Positions 1-10,900 are shown, numbered from the stretch's first letter. The stretch: DNA of 64,000 nt from Leptospira interrogans (GCF_900156205.1 NZ_FTNA01000003.1:1-64000); one strand, 5' to 3'. The notes: generated from the letters alone by a model not told the origin. Made by a program: numbers and translations.

Positions 1-494
1 CTCTGAAACTGTGAAGTCGAGTTTTGAACCGCATTGGAGTTCGCTCCATATTTCTGTGACAAGTATTGACTTCTTTCTTGTAAAATCTCTGCTTCTACCG
101 CCGTTTGCCACACAATCAATTGTTCCGATGCCTTACTTTGTAAGGAATTATATACGTAGGTTTGATATTCTTGAACAGATGCGTAGTGATCACTCGTTGT
201 AATCGAGTTCACCATCATAGTAATCTGAGCTTGCACCTGTGCTTCCCATTGGGTCTGTAAAATACTCACACCCTGAAATACAAACGAGTCCCAGTTTCCT
301 ACCGTTTGCATTCCATTGGCGACATTAAAAGTCTGGTCCATAGAAGTAGCGTTAAACACAGGCGTATTTAGGTTTGGAACCACGACAGGCGGGGCGTATA
401 ACGGACTAAAAACTGACAACAAAAGACTAAAAACCAAAGCTCTAAGACTGTAACTTATTTCTATTATATATCTTTTTTCTAATTTAGTTTCCAT
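1..494 (-). CDS. TIGR04388-like large Leptospira protein, 5' part only
   Basis: An open reading frame starts with ATG at 494 on the minus strand and stays open to the window edge, giving about 164 residues. The upstream sequence GAAGGGTGGTGG is a plausible ribosome binding site. After a short basic start (METKLEKRY) there is a hydrophobic signal-like stretch ending near YAPPVVVPN, then a Gln-, Ser- and Asn-rich region predicted to be helical (WEAQVQAQITMMVNSI, EAEILQERSQYLSQKYG). From memory this resembles the N-terminus of the giant Leptospira-restricted TIGR04388 family, whose function is unknown. Export is inferred from the signal-like start. The C-terminal part, which would decide the family, is outside the window. 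Confidence 0.7.
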   Translation of the reverse strand, partial: METKLEKRYIIEISYSLRALVFSLLLSVFSPLYAPPVVVPNLNTPVFNATSMDQTFNVANGMQTVGNWDSFVFQGVSILQTQWEAQVQAQITMMVNSITTSDHYASVQEYQTYVYNSLQSKASEQLIVWQTAVEAEILQERSQYLSQKYGANSNAVQNSTSQFQ

Positions 495-634
495 TGTATT
501 ACCACCACCCTTCGCAAACTTAATTCCGTTTCTCTAATTCAAATTCACTTGCAAAAAATATACATTCAAAATTAGCAATATACTTTAAAACACTACTGTT
601 CTCCAAAGGAAAGAGCTGACTGCGCCGTCCTCTG

Positions 635-2167
635 CTACTCCACACATTCGGGACTATTGATACACGAAGTTAAAGAAGTGTAACAGAAGTTAGATACTCC
701 GCAACTATACGGCGCCGCAAAAGTACATCCGTCGATAGTTCCCGCGTAATAACATTTACTTTCTCCGTTTCCGATACTGATAAAAATCGAAGTGGAACTA
801 CTACCACCCGCAGCAGTATTTGCTGTAACCGTATAATTCCCGCTGCTAGTGGAAACAGGGTATCCTGAAATATTTCCAGTCGAAGAATCCCAAAAAAGAC
901 CCGCAGGTAAAGTTGGCGTAATCGTAAACGAAGTGATCGGACTTCCTGACAGTGGACTTGGATTACTTGGAATGATCGAAGTCGAAAACCGATTCAGGCC
1001 GGGCATAGGCTGAGTGTATCCGGTCACAGGAGTAAAATACCCAAATACGACGTTTCTAGTCGCGAGCGTAAAAGTGGTTTGTCTTGAACCAGCAGAGTTG
1101 GTGGCCGTTACGGTATACGTCGTCGCCGGATCCGAAACCGATGTAGGTGTTCCGGATATAACTCCCGTGCTTGTGTTAAAACTAAGTCCCGCTGGAAGAG
1201 CCGGACTAATAGACCAAGAACTAATCTGATTTGGAATATTCGGAGTATAACTTGGGTTCATGGAAGCAATCGGTGAGTTAGTTGGAAATGTGCACTGACT
1301 ACTACAAGACGGATAAGACAAAGCCGTGATTTGTCCAATGGCAACTTGCAAAGAAAACGAAACCGAATCGGAAGCGTTCACATTTGTGGCCGTTATAGTG
1401 TAATTCGTAGAACCAGTTACCGTTGTCGGAGTTCCAAAAATGGTTCCATTGCTAGTGTTAAAATTCAATCCCGCTGGAAGTGTCGCAGGAGAAATAGAAT
1501 ACGTGATCGTACCGCTTCCAAATCCGTTTACTGTAGGCAAATAGGTGATTCCGACACCCAAAGACAAAATGTTATTCCCCGGTTGAAGAAAACTGTAGGT
1601 CAAAGTAGGATCATAGTTTGTCGAAAAGGAAATTTTGGCGGTTGTGTTCTGATCTTGATAAAGTTTTCTATCCTTATTATTGCGAATACTGTAATTTAAA
1701 GAAATTGTATATTCTGAACTTGGAACCGTTACCGTAGGAGTTCCGGTAATCCATCCAGTAAAAGAATCAAAAAAAATACCCGCCGGAAGGTTGGGAGAAA
1801 TCGAAAAGGACTTAAATTCCAAAGAAGTATTTGGGTCTTGGGTAATAGTTGGGGTTAAAAACATATTACTGACCAATACTGGATAAGATCGATTGAGGAT
1901 GGAACCTCCCGTATCCGAATATTGAAACGTAACGGTCGGTGCATTTGTGTCCGTACTGTTTCCGAGAGATGCAGGCGGGCGGCTCGTGCCGATGAGCGCT
2001 ATCAATAAGTCCTCCCCTCCCTTCTCTTTGTTATCACAATTGAAAACTACAAAACTAAATACAACCCAACATACGATCCGTAAAAACTTAAAATTCGATC
2101 GAACCGGTTTACGATTCCAAATTAACAACAAACATAAGTTAAAAAATACTTTTCCAATTCTTTTCAT
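635..2167 (-). CDS. putative lipoprotein with repeated putative-Ig (He_PIG) domains
   Basis: 510 residues. The N-terminus has a basic region, then a hydrophobic stretch (about 30-43, IVCWVVFSFVVFN) and Cys44, which fits a loose spirochaetal lipobox; the ATG at 2167 gives an unusually long n-region, so a later TTG start is possible. The body holds at least four repeats of the pattern ISPxLPAGLxFxxxTGxIxGTP, typical of He_PIG-type bacterial immunoglobulin-like domains (about 110-175, 195-275, 280-370 and 375-465). The last 45 residues are Cys-rich (six Cys between CYYAGT and SPECVE), suggesting a disulphide-bonded cap. It is probably an outer-membrane or surface lipoprotein; ligand unknown. It is followed by other minus-strand lipoprotein genes but not closely spaced with them. 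Confidence 0.8.
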   Translation of the reverse strand: MKRIGKVFFNLCLLLIWNRKPVRSNFKFLRIVCWVVFSFVVFNCDNKEKGGEDLLIALIGTSRPPASLGNSTDTNAPTVTFQYSDTGGSILNRSYPVLVSNMFLTPTITQDPNTSLEFKSFSISPNLPAGIFFDSFTGWITGTPTVTVPSSEYTISLNYSIRNNKDRKLYQDQNTTAKISFSTNYDPTLTYSFLQPGNNILSLGVGITYLPTVNGFGSGTITYSISPATLPAGLNFNTSNGTIFGTPTTVTGSTNYTITATNVNASDSVSFSLQVAIGQITALSYPSCSSQCTFPTNSPIASMNPSYTPNIPNQISSWSISPALPAGLSFNTSTGVISGTPTSVSDPATTYTVTATNSAGSRQTTFTLATRNVVFGYFTPVTGYTQPMPGLNRFSTSIIPSNPSPLSGSPITSFTITPTLPAGLFWDSSTGNISGYPVSTSSGNYTVTANTAAGGSSSTSIFISIGNGESKCYYAGTIDGCTFAAPYSCGVSNFCYTSLTSCINSPECVE

Positions 2168-2384
2168 TTACTTTTACAATTCCCTAAAATTCAAATCATC
2201 TAAAGCGATCCCAGCTCCAACGCTCTACACGTATAATCAAATAAAATTATATAATCTTTTTAAAATATTATTGGCACAAACTACATTCCAGAATTCTTAT
2301 AGCACGCCTCTAAAATAAAATTCAAAATTATTAATGTAAATTAAATCCACCTTCGTCCTTCATATGCAACGAGTTCGCCTTTTG

Positions 2385-2810
2385 TTAACTTCTTCCTCTC
2401 TTACAAGCTTTGAGAATTTTTTCATCAACTACCTTTGATTCCAAATCAAAGATCGTAAATTTCTTATACATAAGTGTTTCACCCGTCTTTAACGTCAGGA
2501 CATACGTGTCATTTCCGCATTCCGTTACGTCTTCAATCTTTTCAAAGTTATCTTTCTCTGTTTCTAAAACCGGAGAATATTTTCTTACAAACGCCACTTC
2601 ACTTTTTGGAAGTTTAGCTCCAAAAAAATACTTAAAATCACCAAATACGTTTTTAGGTTGTTTGATGATTTGAAGGACCAAAGATTTACTCGGATTTAGC
2701 TTTTCGTATTCTACACTTTCGCTTAATTTTGTACTTTGGAAAAGAAAATAACCCAAGATACAAGCGATCGCTGTTACAACGATGTTTAAGGTTAAAAGAA
2801 ATATTTTCAT
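2385..2810 (-). CDS. small single-pass membrane-anchored protein, unknown function
   Basis: 141 residues from the ATG at 2810 (MKIFLLTLNIVV). An in-frame ATG at 2867 would add 19 polar residues; I prefer the shorter form because it puts the hydrophobic helix (residues 4-24) at the N-terminus, but neither start has a strong ribosome binding site. The rest is soluble, with two Cys residues (DVTECGNDT and LKACKRGRS) that could form a disulphide outside the cytoplasm. I do not recognise a family. It is on the same strand as its neighbours but more than 200 bases from the next gene, so probably transcribed alone. Confidence 0.6.
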   Translation of the reverse strand: MKIFLLTLNIVVTAIACILGYFLFQSTKLSESVEYEKLNPSKSLVLQIIKQPKNVFGDFKYFFGAKLPKSEVAFVRKYSPVLETEKDNFEKIEDVTECGNDTYVLTLKTGETLMYKKFTIFDLESKVVDEKILKACKRGRS

Positions 2811-2867
2811 GATTCGTTTATGATCCCATTTGAATAGCTTTGATTCATTTGTGATTTTAAGATACAC

Positions 2868-3385
2868 ATAAATTCACAAATTAAAAACGAAAATCAAAAA
2901 CAATACCTTCGTCTACTCAAATTTTTCAAACTTTATAAAAAAAGAATACGAATGCCCGATACTTACAGAAATTTATTTTGCAATGCGCCAAAATATAATC
3001 GTATCTTATTCAAAAGATCAAACTATAAGGACCTACTCAGTTTTGAGGCCGATTCTTATAAAACAAAACCTTCTTTTAAATAACGCGAACTCGACTTTAA
3101 ATAAGCCTAACCCGCTTAGACTCTTAACAAAACGCCAGATCAACAAATGGAATTCTTGATGTTACTGTTTTATGAGTTCAATAAAATCCATAGAAACTCA
3201 GAAAAATATTCCATTATATTGATTGTTTAATTGTTCTATAAAACCGATTACCTCTCTCAGAAGACAGTAACTCATTTCTACTACATCTCGTTTTGTAAAT
3301 GCAGTTTTTATTGTTTTCCTTTCTTGTCTTTTATCCTCAAAAAATATAATATAAATTCGTAATACGCCTAGCTCGCTTTCTGTCG
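2868..3385. other. intergenic, AT-rich, no gene seen
   Basis: No convincing reading frame on either strand. The stretch is AT-rich and holds no copy of the inverted-repeat element found elsewhere. It should carry the promoter of the membrane-anchored gene at 2385-2810, but I cannot point to one with confidence. Confidence 0.5.
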
Positions 3386-3409
3386 AAAAAAAACATAAGT
3401 TGTTATGCT
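3386..3409 (-). terminator. probable rho-independent terminator of the 179-residue DUF1566 gene
   Basis: Read on the minus strand, CATAA-CAAC-TTATG forms a short hairpin (extendable by a G-U and an A-U pair) followed directly by eight T residues. It lies about 20 bases after the stop codon of the gene at 3431-3970. Confidence 0.55.
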
Positions 3410-3430
3410 GCTTTTTTTCTATACGTTAAA

Positions 3431-3970
3431 TTACGGTCCCGCAACACATCTTACATAATAACCCCAGTCCTTGGTAGAGGTCACGTATGCACTGCCGTAC
3501 AAAAAATTTACAGTCCAAGCGTTCGCAAAATTCGTGTTAGTTGTAGTGGAAGTCCAATAATAATCCCCTCCTGCAATCAATACACTCGTGTCCATTGCAG
3601 GATTTAGCTGTGACCGATCCACGATACTTTTTAACTCGTTGATATTCGGTAGTCTCCATGTTTTACCTGCTGGCAAAACCGGTGGCTTTTTCGCCAAAGA
3701 TCCATTACAGTATCTCAATGCATCTCCCCAATGGTATTGATCCGCATTACCAGACAAATTTCCACTCGACATCCCGCAAGTTGATCTACCCGAACCATTA
3801 TGCGAACCTAATCCCGCAGCGCAAATCTGCCAAATCAGCCCCGTTCTTTTATCTAAAACGGTTCCGTCCAATTTATCTTCAAAGCGTGTCGGAGGAGCAT
3901 CCGCTTGGATTTGCACGGTCAACATCCATATAAAACAAAACAGGCAAACATATAACTTTCTAATTTTCAT
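3431..3970 (-). CDS. secreted DUF1566 (Lcl C-terminal-like) domain protein
   Basis: 179 residues with a classical signal peptide (about 1-24, ending QIQADA) and no lipobox Cys. Almost the entire mature protein is one DUF1566 unit: the opening FEDKLDGTVLDKRTGLIWQ, the central WRLPNINELKSIVD, then DYYWTSTT, the NAWTVNF strand and a closing YYVRCVAG. The domain is common in surface or secreted proteins; its biochemical role is unsettled. The same unit ends the two large lipoproteins upstream (4511-7378 and 7936-11115), so this gene looks like a stand-alone version. The ATG at 3970 is supported by GGAGA eight bases upstream. Confidence 0.8.
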   Translation of the reverse strand: MKIRKLYVCLFCFIWMLTVQIQADAPPTRFEDKLDGTVLDKRTGLIWQICAAGLGSHNGSGRSTCGMSSGNLSGNADQYHWGDALRYCNGSLAKKPPVLPAGKTWRLPNINELKSIVDRSQLNPAMDTSVLIAGGDYYWTSTTTNTNFANAWTVNFLYGSAYVTSTKDWGYYVRCVAGP

Positions 3971-3994
3971 TTTTATTTCTCCTATTCAGAGGAC
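3971..3994 (-). promoter_or_regulatory. conserved leader and ribosome binding site of the DUF1566 gene
   Basis: Read on the minus strand the leader is TCCTCTGAATAGGAGAAAT followed by AAAAATG. Nearly the same string (TCCTCTGAATGGAGATAAAA) precedes the start of the paralogous gene at 7378. GGAGA is the ribosome binding site; the conserved TCCTCTGAAT before it is unexplained and could be a shared regulatory or RNA-structure element. Confidence 0.5.
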
Positions 3995-4430
3995 AAAAAA
4001 TAGACGATAAAGGACACATACGGAGAGTGTTAGCCCCGTAAAAAAGACAAGAAATTCATTATAATATATTATATTTTTAAAATACATTTTACAATCTCCC
4101 TTCCACCTTTCACACATCAGCCCAAGTCACATTCTTAATTTATAATGCACTTATGGCAAAAAACACCTGCAAACTTCTCATTACATATTATTTTTAAATA
4201 TAAAACTTCTATTATGCTCTATTTTCTGCCCTTAAAAAAATAATTTCAAAACCTGCACCACGCTCAAATTCAAGACTCCCCTCAACCAAAAAGCAGATAC
4301 ATCAAGCTTTCATAATGGATTATAAAAATCCTTATCTTTCAAAATCATAGAAGGATACATTCGAAATTCTTGATACAATTCCTTTCTTAAACAAATCTCA
4401 GCAATTTTGTTACTTACTTATCTCCAGTCT
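3995..4430. other. intergenic, no gene seen
   Basis: AT-rich stretch between two minus-strand DUF1566 genes, with no convincing reading frame. It presumably holds the promoter of the 179-residue gene and the 3' untranslated region of the 955-residue gene. Confidence 0.45.
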
Positions 4431-4450
4431 CGACTTCGTCGATAACCAAT
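4431..4450 (-). repeat. conserved 20-base element 3' of a DUF1566 lipoprotein gene, copy 1
   Basis: The plus-strand string CGACTTCGTCGATAACCAAT lies 61 bases beyond the stop codon of the gene at 4511-7378. The same string with one change lies at 7864-7883, 53 bases beyond the stop codon of the paralogue. It is either left over from the gene duplication or a conserved 3' regulatory element. Confidence 0.5.
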
Positions 4451-4510
4451 GACAACACTTTGCCACCTCTTAACTATTTCGTTCTCCATGGGCCGCTCTA
4501 CATTTCTGAA

Positions 4511-7378
4511 TCACGGCGCACTTGGAATACTTCCAGAAACACAACGCACCCTTTTCCCGGAACCTAACGGAGCAAAATATACGTTTTGTTTACAAAAATC
4601 CACATACCAAGTATTACTTAGGTTCGAAGTGAAAAAAGAAGAGCTCCAAAAATCCAACTCTACCCCTACCCCAGAACATCCCCACGAGAATGGAATCGAA
4701 TGTGTTCCTTGGTATCCCAATACGGTTTCCAATTCTTCTGCGGCAGGAAGTCTCCAATCCGTTCTGTTTGCGTATCCTCTTGTTGTTCCTCCCACAACAG
4801 GAATCGAATTTAAATTAGAACAATACTGCAACGCGTCATAAAAGTTGTAATAACCACCCGTAACACTGTTGTGCCAAACCAGAGTCGTTTTATCATCTTT
4901 GGTAGCGGCTTCCGTTGGATAAGTCGAGTTAGTAGCAGAGGAAGTACTCATAACCGAACCAAGCTGAAAAAAACCATCCTGTCCTTGTCTCGGATCTCCC
5001 CAAATACTGCTCGTGTTACCTAAACAATTTGCCCAATCGGTTGCACCTGCAAAAGAAAAACAATAGACCTGTCCCGTCTTAAACACCAAACTTTTATACG
5101 TTACAGGCACGGTAGAAAAGTAAGAACCTGTCATAAACACACCCGCCACTTGCCCCGACACGTCGTTACTTTGTGCTGAATTATCCGAAACGTCTTTCAC
5201 TGAATTCTTATCGAGTTGCCAACGTAAATAAGCGTTTTCCGGAAAACGAACCCAAGGTAAGGTCACAGTCAATACGTTATGCGCTTCTCCAGCATCAGAG
5301 TTCCATGCATAATTCGGTTTATACGAAGCATTAAAAGGAAATGTAACCCAAGAACTACCATTAAAGTATTGAAGAGTAAATACAGGTGTAGTGTTCTTCA
5401 TTGGCTCACTAAAAGTGATAACTATCTTACCCGGATCCGGTTTTACGTTATGACTATTAATCGAAGGTGTAACTTTTACAACCTGAGGAGGGTCAATATC
5501 CTTCCAAACGTCAATCTCTCTACTTGCATATTGTGGACCAAAACCAGGTGAAGCATTGGCAACACAGATCAAAAGCTTACTTCGGTCTAAAGAAAAGTTC
5601 AGGTTATTGATTTGAGAAACAATAGCAATCGGATTCGCCGCTCCTAAACTTCCGCTCACATTCGAATTAGAACCGAACAAAGTAATTCCGTTATTACAAC
5701 TACAATCTCCTTCCGTGGTATAAAGATTTCCGGCAGTATCTTTATATTTACCTGTAGGACAATTAGCAACCCCCGGATTAGGGCATAGAACACACATATC
5801 TGATTTCGGACACACGTCCTGAGATAAGGGACAAACGGACTCAGACTTTTTCTTTAGAAAATAACTCACCTTATTACCGCTTACTTCCCAAGAAATCTGA
5901 GGAGAAATTAAATTGTCTATGACCACATAACCAGAATAAGGTGCCGGAATTGTGCTTAAAATGTTAATCGTCGGCAAGGTGGTATCTATGGAATAAGTGG
6001 CTGACTGAACCGCGCTTAGATTCCCCGCTTTATCTCTTGCTAAAAACCGATACGTGCGATTTAAGGTTCCATTTGGCAAAAGGATTGAATTTGAGTACGC
6101 AGATCCAGTAAGTACCGTACCCGTACTACCAGAAATCGTCGGATTGGTTCCATCAATTGTATAAGCAATCACACTACAAGCAGCGCCACTATTATCAGTA
6201 CACTGCAACGCAAAGTTTTGTTCCTTACCATAATTTCCAGCAGCTGGATTGGGAGTCACTGTCGGAGGAGTATCATCTCTAACCACTGTTAAACTAGCTT
6301 GTCCAGTAAAACCAGCAGTCACACATACATATAACGGATTCGTACCTACACTCAAAGAACCTGCGTTGATTATAAACGTATTAGAAACATTAGCCGAAAC
6401 ATTACCAGAACTCAAGATAGCCCCGTCGTTACAACCGGTTCCATTGGCACGGATCATAAAAGTACCGTTCTGATTGCTTTTCCAGACAAAAGACTGAGAG
6501 TTTACAGCACCACTTACATTACTTACATAAAAATTTCCTGTTACACTTTCCAATGTGACGTTCGGAAGGTTATAATTTACTTCGTAGGTAGTAGAATGTA
6601 CATTTTCTAAATTTCCCGCTAAATCCCTACATCTATACTGAACTGTATAAATTCCTTGTCCAAAAGAACCGACTGTAAAACTAGCCATAGTCGGATTTTT
6701 AACATAACCTACCAAAGGAGAAAAAGAAGGAACTTTACCATCTGTAGAGTAAACTAAATTCCCCGGAGCCAAATTATCTGCACAAGTTACAGTAACATTT
6801 TGAGCTCCTCCATAAATACCCGAAGCAGGAAAGATAGAAGAAATCGGAGGATTCAAATCATTTGCAAGTAAAGCTAAAATCGGGTTATCTACCACACCAT
6901 CTCCGTTCTCGTCATAACCTAACCCAGGATAAACGAAAACTTGATTTCCAGTACAATTTGGGCCGGTTTTTAATATCACTGCACCCCCTTCTAAAGCACA
7001 AAGATAATAATCTAACAACCCATCTCCATTCACATCCACACCAATCGGTTGTCCTTGTGCGTTATTTACAAAAATGATTTGAGGAACCCCACTTCCATTT
7101 AAAGAAATTCCGGAAGTACTGCCATTCCCACTAGGGTCCACTACAATCCCAATAGCAGAAGAACCATGCCCTCCATTTAAATCCACAGACTCTCCCGTGG
7201 AAAACGAAAGCGTCAATAGAGAGGCGGCCGCATTTGCTGCGTTAGACGAAGGATCACTCGCCGAAGGCCCCAAAAGGGTCAAAAGAGCGTTGTAAAGCGC
7301 CCCACCCGTAGCGCTGGATTTAGGATTACAAGCGGTTATAAATAGTAGTAAAAATAGTATAGTAAATACTTTGGACAT
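4511..7378 (-). CDS. large lipoprotein: calcium-loop motifs, Ig-like repeats, C-terminal DUF1566
   Basis: 955 residues. The signal peptide ends in FITAC, with Cys17 the predicted lipidated residue. Residues 70-170 hold two Asp-rich loops, DVNGDGLLD (about 115-123) and DENGDGVVD (about 156-164), that look like dockerin or thrombospondin type-3 calcium loops. The middle has repeated Ig-like or FN3-associated units of the chitobiase C-terminal type (PASGIYGGAQNVTVTCAD, PNPAAGNYGKEQNFALQC, each followed by YTIDG..P), then a Big_5-like unit around SEPMKNTTPVF. About residues 800-950 form a DUF1566 domain (DWRLPAAEELE, FWSSSF, KRVRCVSG). It is a full-length paralogue of the gene at 7936-11115. It is predicted to be exported, lipidated and possibly surface-exposed; the ligand is unknown. 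Confidence 0.85.
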   Translation of the reverse strand: MSKVFTILFLLLFITACNPKSSATGGALYNALLTLLGPSASDPSSNAANAAASLLTLSFSTGESVDLNGGHGSSAIGIVVDPSGNGSTSGISLNGSGVPQIIFVNNAQGQPIGVDVNGDGLLDYYLCALEGGAVILKTGPNCTGNQVFVYPGLGYDENGDGVVDNPILALLANDLNPPISSIFPASGIYGGAQNVTVTCADNLAPGNLVYSTDGKVPSFSPLVGYVKNPTMASFTVGSFGQGIYTVQYRCRDLAGNLENVHSTTYEVNYNLPNVTLESVTGNFYVSNVSGAVNSQSFVWKSNQNGTFMIRANGTGCNDGAILSSGNVSANVSNTFIINAGSLSVGTNPLYVCVTAGFTGQASLTVVRDDTPPTVTPNPAAGNYGKEQNFALQCTDNSGAACSVIAYTIDGTNPTISGSTGTVLTGSAYSNSILLPNGTLNRTYRFLARDKAGNLSAVQSATYSIDTTLPTINILSTIPAPYSGYVVIDNLISPQISWEVSGNKVSYFLKKKSESVCPLSQDVCPKSDMCVLCPNPGVANCPTGKYKDTAGNLYTTEGDCSCNNGITLFGSNSNVSGSLGAANPIAIVSQINNLNFSLDRSKLLICVANASPGFGPQYASREIDVWKDIDPPQVVKVTPSINSHNVKPDPGKIVITFSEPMKNTTPVFTLQYFNGSSWVTFPFNASYKPNYAWNSDAGEAHNVLTVTLPWVRFPENAYLRWQLDKNSVKDVSDNSAQSNDVSGQVAGVFMTGSYFSTVPVTYKSLVFKTGQVYCFSFAGATDWANCLGNTSSIWGDPRQGQDGFFQLGSVMSTSSATNSTYPTEAATKDDKTTLVWHNSVTGGYYNFYDALQYCSNLNSIPVVGGTTRGYANRTDWRLPAAEELETVLGYQGTHSIPFSWGCSGVGVELDFWSSSFFTSNLSNTWYVDFCKQNVYFAPLGSGKRVRCVSGSIPSAP

Positions 7379-7404
7379 TAGATTTTTATCTCCATTCAGA
7401 GGAT
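7379..7404 (-). promoter_or_regulatory. conserved leader and ribosome binding site of the 955-residue lipoprotein
   Basis: On the minus strand TCCTCTGAATGGAGATAAAA precedes the ATG at 7378, matching the leader of the 179-residue DUF1566 gene. GGAG is the ribosome binding site. Confidence 0.5.
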
Positions 7405-7863
7405 ATTGAGCGACCTAACACCGCGACCCGTAGAGAGCGGTGTTCTGAGTTCAAAAAATGAGATAGCCAAAAACCAACATTACCAAACAACCCGCAGAGA
7501 GTAAGGTTGAGTTTCGAATGGCGTTGGTTTTCTAGGGAATCGAGATGGACATACAAATTTCTTTTCTCTCGTTCTAGACTGAGGTCAGAAAGTATATTCC
7601 TTTGCATCACGTTTTTATAATACATATTAATAAAATTTTCCATCTTCACCTTCCAACATCCTCCCCAAAAAACTACATTCCCATTCATGATGCACCTAAA
7701 ACACATTACTTTTTACTCAAAAGAAAAGACACATCCACTACATCAATTTTTTATAATACGTCCTTAAACTTCATTACTCCGAGAGCCTAAACCAAATTCA
7801 CTTCCCACAGAATATAATATAACTTAACATCTCACAATTCCCTTAAAGGCTCGCCACTTTGTC
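7405..7863. other. intergenic between two DUF1566 lipoprotein genes
   Basis: A minus-strand frame of 106 codons covers 7386-7706, but it overlaps the conserved leader of the downstream gene, has no ribosome binding site and no recognisable family, so I do not call it a gene. The sequence TTGGCGTTGTAATT-type AT-rich background gives no other signal. Promoter elements for the 955-residue lipoprotein should be here. Confidence 0.4.
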
Positions 7864-7883
7864 CGACTTCGTTGATAACCAAT
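7864..7883 (-). repeat. conserved 20-base element 3' of a DUF1566 lipoprotein gene, copy 2
   Basis: CGACTTCGTTGATAACCAAT on the plus strand differs at one base from the element at 4431-4450 and sits 53 bases after the stop codon of the gene at 7936-11115. Confidence 0.5.
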
Positions 7884-7935
7884 ACTATCCTTATTTAAGA
7901 CCATCTTGCTCTCCATACCCTTCGATACCTTCAAA

Positions 7936-10900
7936 TCATGGTCCATTTGCAACACAACGTATATATGCAGTATTCGATTTTCCTGTAAAAGGACTCATCC
8001 CCCCTGTAGGAAAATAAGCGATCCAAGCATTACTAGGAGATGGAGCATAGGAAGACGAAGACCAATAACCCGCATTTTTAGTATTTGGAAAAAGAACTGG
8101 ATCAATCGTCACAATAGAACTCGCAGAAGACATATCCACGATACTATTCAATTCTTTAATATTCGGAAGTCTCCAAGACCTACCAGCCAAGCTCAAAGAA
8201 CTACAATAACTAATCGCTACGGACCAGGTAGGTTTAGTCGCGGTTCCCGTATTACAAGTGTTACCCGAAAGACCAGCACTACATTTCTGCCAAACCAAGT
8301 TAGACGTGTTGTCCAAAATTGTTTCGTTGCCTAGATCGGTAAAGGTTTGAGATTGAGTTCCCGCGCCAGAAACACAACGTATATTGTTCGTGTTAGATCG
8401 CACGTAGACATCGGAAGCACCGTAGTTAAAGTTTACTCCCCAGGCGTAAAAAGGATTCGATTTTCTTAATGTAGAAGACCAAAAATAATTGGCAATAGGA
8501 TCTGGAAAACCCTGACTTGGAAAAGCAGCGTTACCTGAACTATAACCGAAGACGGACAGTGTATCTAGTTCTCTTTGAGTAGGAAGTCTCCAATTTGTGA
8601 TTCCTGCAAAACCTGCTCCTGCATTGCATTCGTTCAAATAAGAACAACCGTTGACACTCGATGGATAAACCTGATTACTATTGTCTTGAAAACTATAAAA
8701 AGGCCAATATTCTAATCGAACAGGTTGATTAGATGAGTCCTTAGGAGAACAATTCGCAGATGGAGTAACAATATCCACACAAGAAGTGACTCCACTATTC
8801 AAAGCAGAGATTTTACCTTCCGAACAAGTTTTCCATTTTAAACCGGAAGTGTTATCTTCTGTAACTGCGTCATTCGCAAATCCAGAATAATATCGAACCG
8901 TATAACTTCTAACCATTCCATATTGGTTCTGGCCGTCTTGGTTGCTTCCAGCACAAGGAACTAAATTGCCAGAAGTATCCCAACAACTAGTCTGATCTGT
9001 TTTAAAAGGTTTAAAGAACTCTTGTCTTTGAGCCGTAAAAAATGTTCCTTGAACATCATTCAAAGGAGTATTACCCGCAACATCTCGAAGAACATCTTTA
9101 GAAAGAGTCCATGTAACTTTTGCATTTTCTGGAAAACGAATCCAAGACAAATCAATTTGAAGAGTAGTCGCACTGACCCAGGTATATGTTGCCGTAAAAT
9201 CAATACAATCCCAGCTAACACCATCAAAAACAGAAATGGTCAAAGGAGGATTTGTAGGAATAGGATAACAAACATTTTTAATTTTAGAACCGGAAGAAAT
9301 TCCACCGAACGAAGTATCCATGTTCTTACTAAAAACAATTTGGATTCTACCTGGACTTGGAGTGACAAACACTGGAGTTGCGATATTAAAGTCTACTGGA
9401 TTAGTAGAACTAACAGTAGGTCGAGTATTGTCTTTTGTAATCGTAAAAGAAGTATTTCCATAAAGAGGATCTAATGCTGCATTAGCAACACAAATCAAAA
9501 TAGAATTAGCTCCTGAAACGAAGTTAGAATTTAAAATCGTACTCGTAACTGGCACACCTGCGGTAACGCTACCAGCTACATTTGTACCCGAAAGAATCGT
9601 TCCAAAATCACAGTTCGCACCAGAACGAATCGTAAAAACACCGTTACGATCACTCACCCAAGTGACCGACTGATCGCTGGTTGCATTCACAACACGACTA
9701 ACAGGAGTAAAACTATTTGTAGTTACAGTAGCAACTTGAGTCGTGATAAAATAAGCCGCAGACTGAACAGGCGATAAATTCCCTGCAAGATCTGCCCCTA
9801 TAAATTTTAAAGTGACTGCAGAATTCACGGGAATAGAAATTGGATTTTGAAATTCTATTCCATTGAGAATAGTACCGTTACTTGCATTGATATTCGGATC
9901 CGAGCCATCCAAGGTATAAGCGATTTTTCCACAACCTAAGGGATTGTTATCCAAACAAGAAAAATTGACAGATTGAGCCTTACCATAATTTCCTCCTCCA
10001 GGATTAGGAATGATAGAGGGCTGAGATTCATCTCGAACGATTGCTAATGTTTGATAACCGGTAAGCGCCGCTCTTGCACATACAAAAATTGTATTAGGCC
10101 CTATATTAAAGCTTGTAGCGGAGATACTAAACGAATTTATAATATTCGCGATAACGTTACCTGATTGAAGAATCGTCCCACTTTGACAATTACTTGCATT
10201 CAAACGAATAGAATAAGAGCCCGAGTAATTAGAAGACCAATTGAACGAAGCCGTACCAATTGCACCCGTTAAAGAACTAACACCGGAAGAATTCAAATTT
10301 GAAATTGTGACCGTAGGAACATTATGATTGAATTCGTACGGATCCGTATGAACGTTTTCTACGTTACCTGCCAAATCTCTACATCGATATTTAACCGTAT
10401 AAGTACCATCGCTACTACCTAACGTAAATTTTTTAAGTTTCGGATTGGAAATACTACCTTGAATGGGTTCAAAAGAAGGAGTAGAAGAATCGATCGTATA
10501 AATGATGTTACCCGGAGCTACTGAATCGTTACAAGCAATCGTTAATTCAGTGGAAGAACCGTAAATCCCAGGACTCGGGCTGATCACAGAGTTTGGAGGA
10601 TTAGAATCACTGGCAATTTGAGAAAGGATAGGATTGTCTGCAACACCGTCTCCATTTGTATCATATCCTTGCCCAACAATTACGGTCACCGCATTCCCAG
10701 TACAACGAGAACCAGTAGTTAAATAATAGTCTTTAGTGCTTTTATAACAAATATAATAATCTGCAACTCCGTTCCCATCCGTATCTATGGCAAAGGGAAT
10801 TCCTTTTTCATCAAATAAAAAGATAATATCTGCAACTCCGTTATTTCTAGTAGAAATACCAAGTGTAGAATCATCACCAGTTGCAGAAACAACTGTTCCA

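Noticed and set aside
7386..7706. 106-codon minus-strand frame
   Set aside because: It overlaps the conserved leader and binding site of the 955-residue lipoprotein and shows no family features.
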